Source: Dryomyza anilis
Taxonomy: Eukaryota > Arthropoda > Insecta > Diptera > Dryomyzidae
DNA length: 64,000 nucleotides
Assembly (NCBI GenBank): GCA_951804985.1
Contig: OX638131.1
Location: 9,180,959-9,244,958, forward strand
Direction: 5' to 3'
This document shows positions 59,230-64,000 of the stretch, in pieces; positions within the stretch are counted from its first letter, which is position 1; each line of letters begins with the position of its first letter. The notes below the pieces were generated by a model. That model was not told the DNA's origin and made no database searches. It saw only the letters and a list, made by a program, of their open reading frames with translations. The position numbers and the translations under genes were made by a program.

Positions 59230-62200
59230 TAGAGCAAAATTCAAAGTAAGCTATATTTTTGAGAATTATTTAATTGTTTATGAGTAAAACATAAATTTCT
59301 GATACAAGTTAAACTGTCGATATAAAGGTTCAAAGTATTTATCAAGCAACATGAAATATATCGAGGATAATAATAAAAGGGATGAACAGTAATGTTTAAG
59401 ATATTTGTCAAATTTGCGATGATTTAAATGATTTATTATTGTTAAAATATTATTAATAAATACTACATTTTAGTAGTATATCACAGATACAGAAAATGTT
59501 GTCATTTTCGATGAATAAAATATCACAGTGGATAAAATGCTATTTAATGCTATAATATGCTATTTATTTAAATAGGTAATATGGACCTAATAATGAAAAT
59601 ATGTTATTTATAAACAAAGATTAGATTATAATAATATGACAAAATTTAGAACCGCAAATGATGCAAATGATGTGCAAAATTATATCACTAATTAAAATAT
59701 ATTAGTTATATTTAAAATAGTGCTAATGAAATGTTAAATATATTTTGCTATTGATAAACACTACTTTTTAGCTTTATAGCACAAATATAGAAAATGTCAC
59801 TTGTGATGAATAAAATATCACAGTTGATAAAAATATGTCATTCATAAAGATGAATAATATGGAACTTATGATGAAAATAAGTCATTTATAAAGAAAAACT
59901 ACAAATGATGAAAATTTTAGTGATGTACAAACTTATATCAATTATAAAAATATATCACTATATTGCAATCATTTATTTTATGATATATTAAAAATCTTTT
60001 AATTTTATAAATAGAAAAATAAATTACAATGAGTATTAGAAAATAATATCACTAATGAATAAAATATGCCATGGTTGGTAAAATATACTTTGCCATTGCC
60101 ATTGTATTACTGAATATGAAGAATATATCATTGACAATAAAAAAATTCTTTGATATTGAGATGCATAATATTGAACTAATGATGAAAATATATCATTTCT
60201 AATGAAATATAATATTATAATAACAATTATTTAATAATAACAATATTAATAACAATGTGATATAATTTATAATTACAAAGAATAAAATTTTCAGTGATTG
60301 TCAGTGATTTACAAAATTTCATCACTTATTAAAATATGTCACAAATATTAATAATGAGTTTAATATTTGTGATATATTTTTAAAAGTGATATAATTTTGT
60401 AAATCACTGACATTTTATTCTTTGTAATTATAAATTATATCACATTGTTATTAATATTGTTATTATTAAATAATTGTTATTATAATATTATATTTCATTG
60501 GGAATGATATATTTTCATTTACTACTCATTTACTACTACTTTAATGTTATTACTATACTTTGTTTTTACTATTGATGAACACTACTTTTTAGCATTATAT
60601 CACAAATATAAAAATAGTAAATTGTGATCAATAATATATCACATGATAAGAATATTTCTTTCATATATATGAGTATTATGATACTTATGATGAAAATATG
60701 TCATTCATAAAAAAAAAAAAATAGATTAAAATAATAATTTAAATTATATCCAATTGCAGATGATAAAAATTTCAGTGATGTTCAAATTTATATCAGTTAT
60801 AAAAATATATCAGTGCTATTAAACATTATGCTACTGCTGAGAAAACATTTGTTTCACGGTTAATAATATATCACTCAAAAATATGTCTTTAGTGAATGTG
60901 AAACAATGTATCATTGATGTTATACCAAAAATATCACTGTTGATGAAACTATGCATATTTTATCAAGAACAATATATAATTAATGATTGCAATTTTACTA
61001 CGGTTATTGAGAGTAATATCATTGCTTTAGAAAATAATATCACTGATCACGAAAATATGCAATTGTTAATGACATATATTTACCAGTAAAAAGGTGTATA
61101 TTACTGCATATAAAAATATTAATATTGACGGTATACAAAATGTCACTTATGATGACACTATTCTATTGATGAATACACATTTATTAAATTAGGTTATTGG
61201 TGATAAACTTGATATGGTTGATGAAGAAAATATTACATTAAAGATAAAAACTATATTATTAAAGATATGAATTTTATTACTATTATTAATAAAATATATC
61301 ACAGCTTTTAATAAAATGTCAGTAATAAAAAAAAACATATAATTTATGTTATAAAATATATTACAAAAAATTCATATTGTGATATTTAAATAATATATTA
61401 AAATTATACCACTGATAACATTACGTCATGGGTGGTGAACATTATAACACTAATCATTAAAATAGTATTATATGAAATGATATCACATGATGCACAATAT
61501 GTCACTGATGATGAAAAATGTTGATGCTCTTACTTGTACTTGCTGCATTACTATTGATTATACATTTTTTTTAATGATAAATACGTTATTGCTGAACATC
61601 ACGGCAGAGAACAATCAATGTATCATTGATACAAAATATTTTATATAATATTTTTTTCAATGATACATTGTTAATAGTAATATATTACTAATTATAATAA
61701 TCATATTATACATTGTTGTTCAAAATTTTATCACTGTCAATATGATAATAACTGTTAGATGATATTTAGAACGACCATCGATGATAATATTGTATTATTG
61801 TTGATCAAAATTATATCACAACTAATTCAGTGATGAATTGTGTGATTAAAATAATTTCACTGATGATTAAATTTATTCGATGATGTCGATAATTATATCA
61901 CAGGTGTTGCCAGAGAAGCAGGCACATAAATACTGTGATGTTGGACAACGTAAACTGGCAACATTAATTATAATCAAAACAAAGATGAAGTCAGTGATGA
62001 TGATGGTTAAGTGCAAATTTCTAATAGTATTTTAGTGATGACGGAAAAGTTAATAAATATTTTATTAGTGTTGAATATAATTTCACAAAATATCAAAAAA
62101 TGTATGTAGAACTGGTGATAAATAGAATATTCCACTGCTGATCACAATATGTCAATGATTAAATGTATCACTGTGTTATGAGTTATATTAATATCTGATT

Positions 62201-62640
62201 GATATTGAATATTGTATCACTCTAACAACAACATTATTTAAATTATTAGAAAATATTTAGAATTATCACAGCTGATAATATGTTTTACTGCTGATGAAGG
62301 ATTTAATATTAAAAATTTAGCAATTTAACAATGATATTAAAAATTAAATATAATAATTTCAATTATTAAAATAATTTCACTAATGCATAAAATTATACCA
62401 CTGATGATAATATCATTGCTGATGCTGGAGAACCCGTCACGTAACAACAGTGGCAATCTAAAGTATTATCATTCAAAATATAAAGTCAGTGATGATGTGC
62501 AAATTTACTAAATTAAATCAATGATGATGATGGAAAAGTTTATTTATATCACTGCTGTTTCAGATATTATCACTGAGTAAAAGAAAAAAAAATATTGCTG
62601 CTGCTGTTTAAAATCACTTCAGTGATGTTTCAGAAATCAC
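59230..62640. repeat. Decayed repeat region built on ATATCAC and GATGAT phrases
   Basis: Phrases such as AATATATCACTGATGATGAA, AAAATATGTCAC and TATATCAGTTATAAAAATAT recur throughout with irregular spacing of roughly 30-60 bp. No intact monomer is left. It contains the palindrome at 60182. The 68-codon frame at 60883-61089 is not considered real. Confidence 0.75.
60182..60518. repeat. 337-bp near-perfect palindrome
   Basis: The left arm 60182-60350 and right arm 60361-60518 are reverse complements around a 10-bp loop. The only sizeable difference is an 11-bp duplication in the left arm (TTCAGTGATTG near 60290-60310). The arms are made of the surrounding repeat phrases. Confidence 0.92.
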
Positions 62641-63925
62641 GTAAAGTGTGCTGATAATAATGCCAAAAGAATCTAAAATATGCTGATGATAAAGACTTTG
62701 CTGAAATATTCGGCATCAGGATTATTATGTTTTAAGAATAAGTAATATGGAGTATAAAGAAACTAGTGATGCAGATGATGTGGATAATGCTGATGAGGAT
62801 GATGTCGACAATTCGGATGCCTTTGCAAAACTACTGATTATGATCTTCATGATGATGTTAATGGCAAGGACGTTTATTTTATTTTATTTTATTCTATTTT
62901 CTTTTGTGTTTTTTTGTTTTCTCTCACTGGGACACTGACTGCTACTTGCTACCAGCAACACAGTATTATTTACACAAAATTTGTAACTTGTTCGTTTTTG
63001 GTGGTCTTGCTGCTGCTGTTTCGTATGCCGTGGAGAAATCTAAACGTTGCGGTTACTTGGGCTGGCTTTCTTCAAGGTAAAAACAGGATGTTGACGGCAG
63101 CACGACGATGTCCTTCGTTGGTTCGTTTGTGGCAGACATAATGTCATTTGTTAGTTTGCCAAATATAATAAAATATTTGCGAGTGCGAGAGCAACGTTTG
63201 GACAAAACGCAGCAACTAAAGGGAGATTGCACAGGTTTAGGATATTATAGAGTAGGAAAAGATATAGGGACCTGGTGAGGTAATGGGACAGCTAAAAGTG
63301 GCAGCTCAGTAGACGATGTTAAAAGTTTAGCTAAAGGTTGCCAAGGCAAGACTAGCCAAATAAAGTTATAGTCAAGATTGAAGGCATTAGTTGAGGTTAA
63401 GGTATGGGTGGAAAATGTTGTTGGTATTTTTAAGAATGGGTGTTAGGTAAAGACAGTTCAGGTAAAAGAAAAAGTAAATTGTAGCTTCCAAGAACTGGAC
63501 AAAAAACAGCTTTCACAATGTCGCCGTCTCCGTTGTCATCGTCATATCTTTGGGGAGACGCAAATTGAGGTCATGCTTGTCCAGGTGCCAAGTAACATGA
63601 TGATGAAATGTGTCAAAGACTGAGAATATTTGTGGCAATTCTAACGAATAAAAAAGGTGTCGCTTTGAGGATCTGATGTGAAAATTGAATAAGTAGCAAA
63701 ATATGACATTGTAATTTACTTAAAAAAATAGAAGAAATATTTTAATTATTAAAAAACATTTAATATAAGTTATTGAAAAAAAAAGATTAAATAATTTTAA
63801 TATTTTTGTAACTAATTAAAAATACAGATGAATTATTTTAGTTATTAATAAAAAAACTTGTAATATAAAATATTGGGAAAAATATAAAAAAAAAATTAAT
63901 ATTCCATTTTTTGATCACTATTCAG
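62641..63925. other. Unique non-coding stretch
   Basis: GC-richer from about 62740 to 63680. The Asp-rich 63-codon frame at 62747 is a translation of residual GATGAT repeats. A 75-codon frame at 62914-63141 has no recognised domain. The last 250 bp are AT-rich. Confidence 0.5.
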
Positions 63926-64000
63926 TTTGGTATGCCGTTTGTAATACCCAGAAGAAAGCATATCCGGTATGAAAAGTACATGTATTCTTGATCAGCATGA
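63926..64000 (-). mobile_element. Second copy of the dispersed fly repeat, cut by window edge
   Basis: The last 75 bp, read on the minus strand, start TCATGCTGATCAAGAATACA and continue with CTTTTCATACCGGATATG. This matches 51168-51213 of the first copy, followed by a GGGTATTACAAACGGCATAC end that the first copy lacks. The element continues beyond the window. Confidence 0.8.

Noticed and set aside
62747..62938. Asp-rich acidic peptide frame
   Set aside because: Direct translation of residual GATGAT repeats adjoining the decayed repeat region.

Overview
The window is AT-rich eukaryotic DNA with almost no protein-coding content and looks like heterochromatic, intergenic or giant-intron sequence from a higher fly (Diptera, Brachycera). 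The evidence for a fly is fourfold: a tRNA-headed SINE with a (TTA)n tail, the dispersed 'ATACCCTACACC ... GGTGTAGGGTAT' element common in fly intergenic DNA, a decayed RTE-type non-LTR reverse transcriptase, and CAG/CAA ('opa') runs in the short unique islands. There is no bacterial gene organisation. Species and chromosome cannot be fixed from the sequence.

Layout. 1-1.7 kb: AT-rich DNA with three copies of a dispersed ~19-25 bp box. 1.7-2.57 kb: near-perfect (TTCTTA)n. 3.8-5.66 kb: 19-bp repeat, then a 16-bp satellite, then 19-bp again. 6.64-9.95 kb: about forty TTATCCG heptamers, with a ~285-bp monomer in the right half and a 254-bp MITE in the left. 11.5-16.25 kb: 23-bp repeat islands interrupted by an RTE-like reverse-transcriptase relic and two box copies. 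17.0-18.3 kb: (AAATAAAG)n. 19.92-22.0 kb: (CATATAT)n, about 297 copies. 23.7-24.56 kb: 19-bp repeat. 25.6-29.1 kb: decayed CTACTTTTT repeat, with its reverse complement at 30.9-31.15 and 33.2-35.3 kb. 31.18-32.72 kb: broken Mutator-like (FLYWCH + MULE transposase, Phantom-like) transposon. 35.79-36.16 kb: SINE on the minus strand. 36.64-36.88 kb: the only ORF resembling a genuine small gene, a possible secreted Cys-rich peptide. 37.4-39.2 kb: tandem ~353-380 bp monomers, each carrying the box. 40.28-40.94 kb: foldback element with 289-bp arms. 42.3-46.7 kb: two subfamilies of the 19-bp repeat, with the inverse orientation at 48.6-50.2 kb. 50.49-51.28 kb: dispersed fly element, with a second copy entering at the right edge. 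53.0-57.9 kb: 9-bp satellite in both orientations with higher-order structure. 57.9-58.3 kb: 12-bp repeat. 59.2-62.6 kb: decayed TATCAC/GATGAT repeat with a 337-bp palindrome.

No genes here act together. The biology is repeat biology: at least ten unrelated short satellites, several with internal dyad symmetry, several present as inverted array pairs, and one conserved box scattered over about 39 kb whose orientation switches once. The long ORFs in the arrays are by-products of repeats whose period keeps a frame open. Counts and identities below were made by eye and are approximate.
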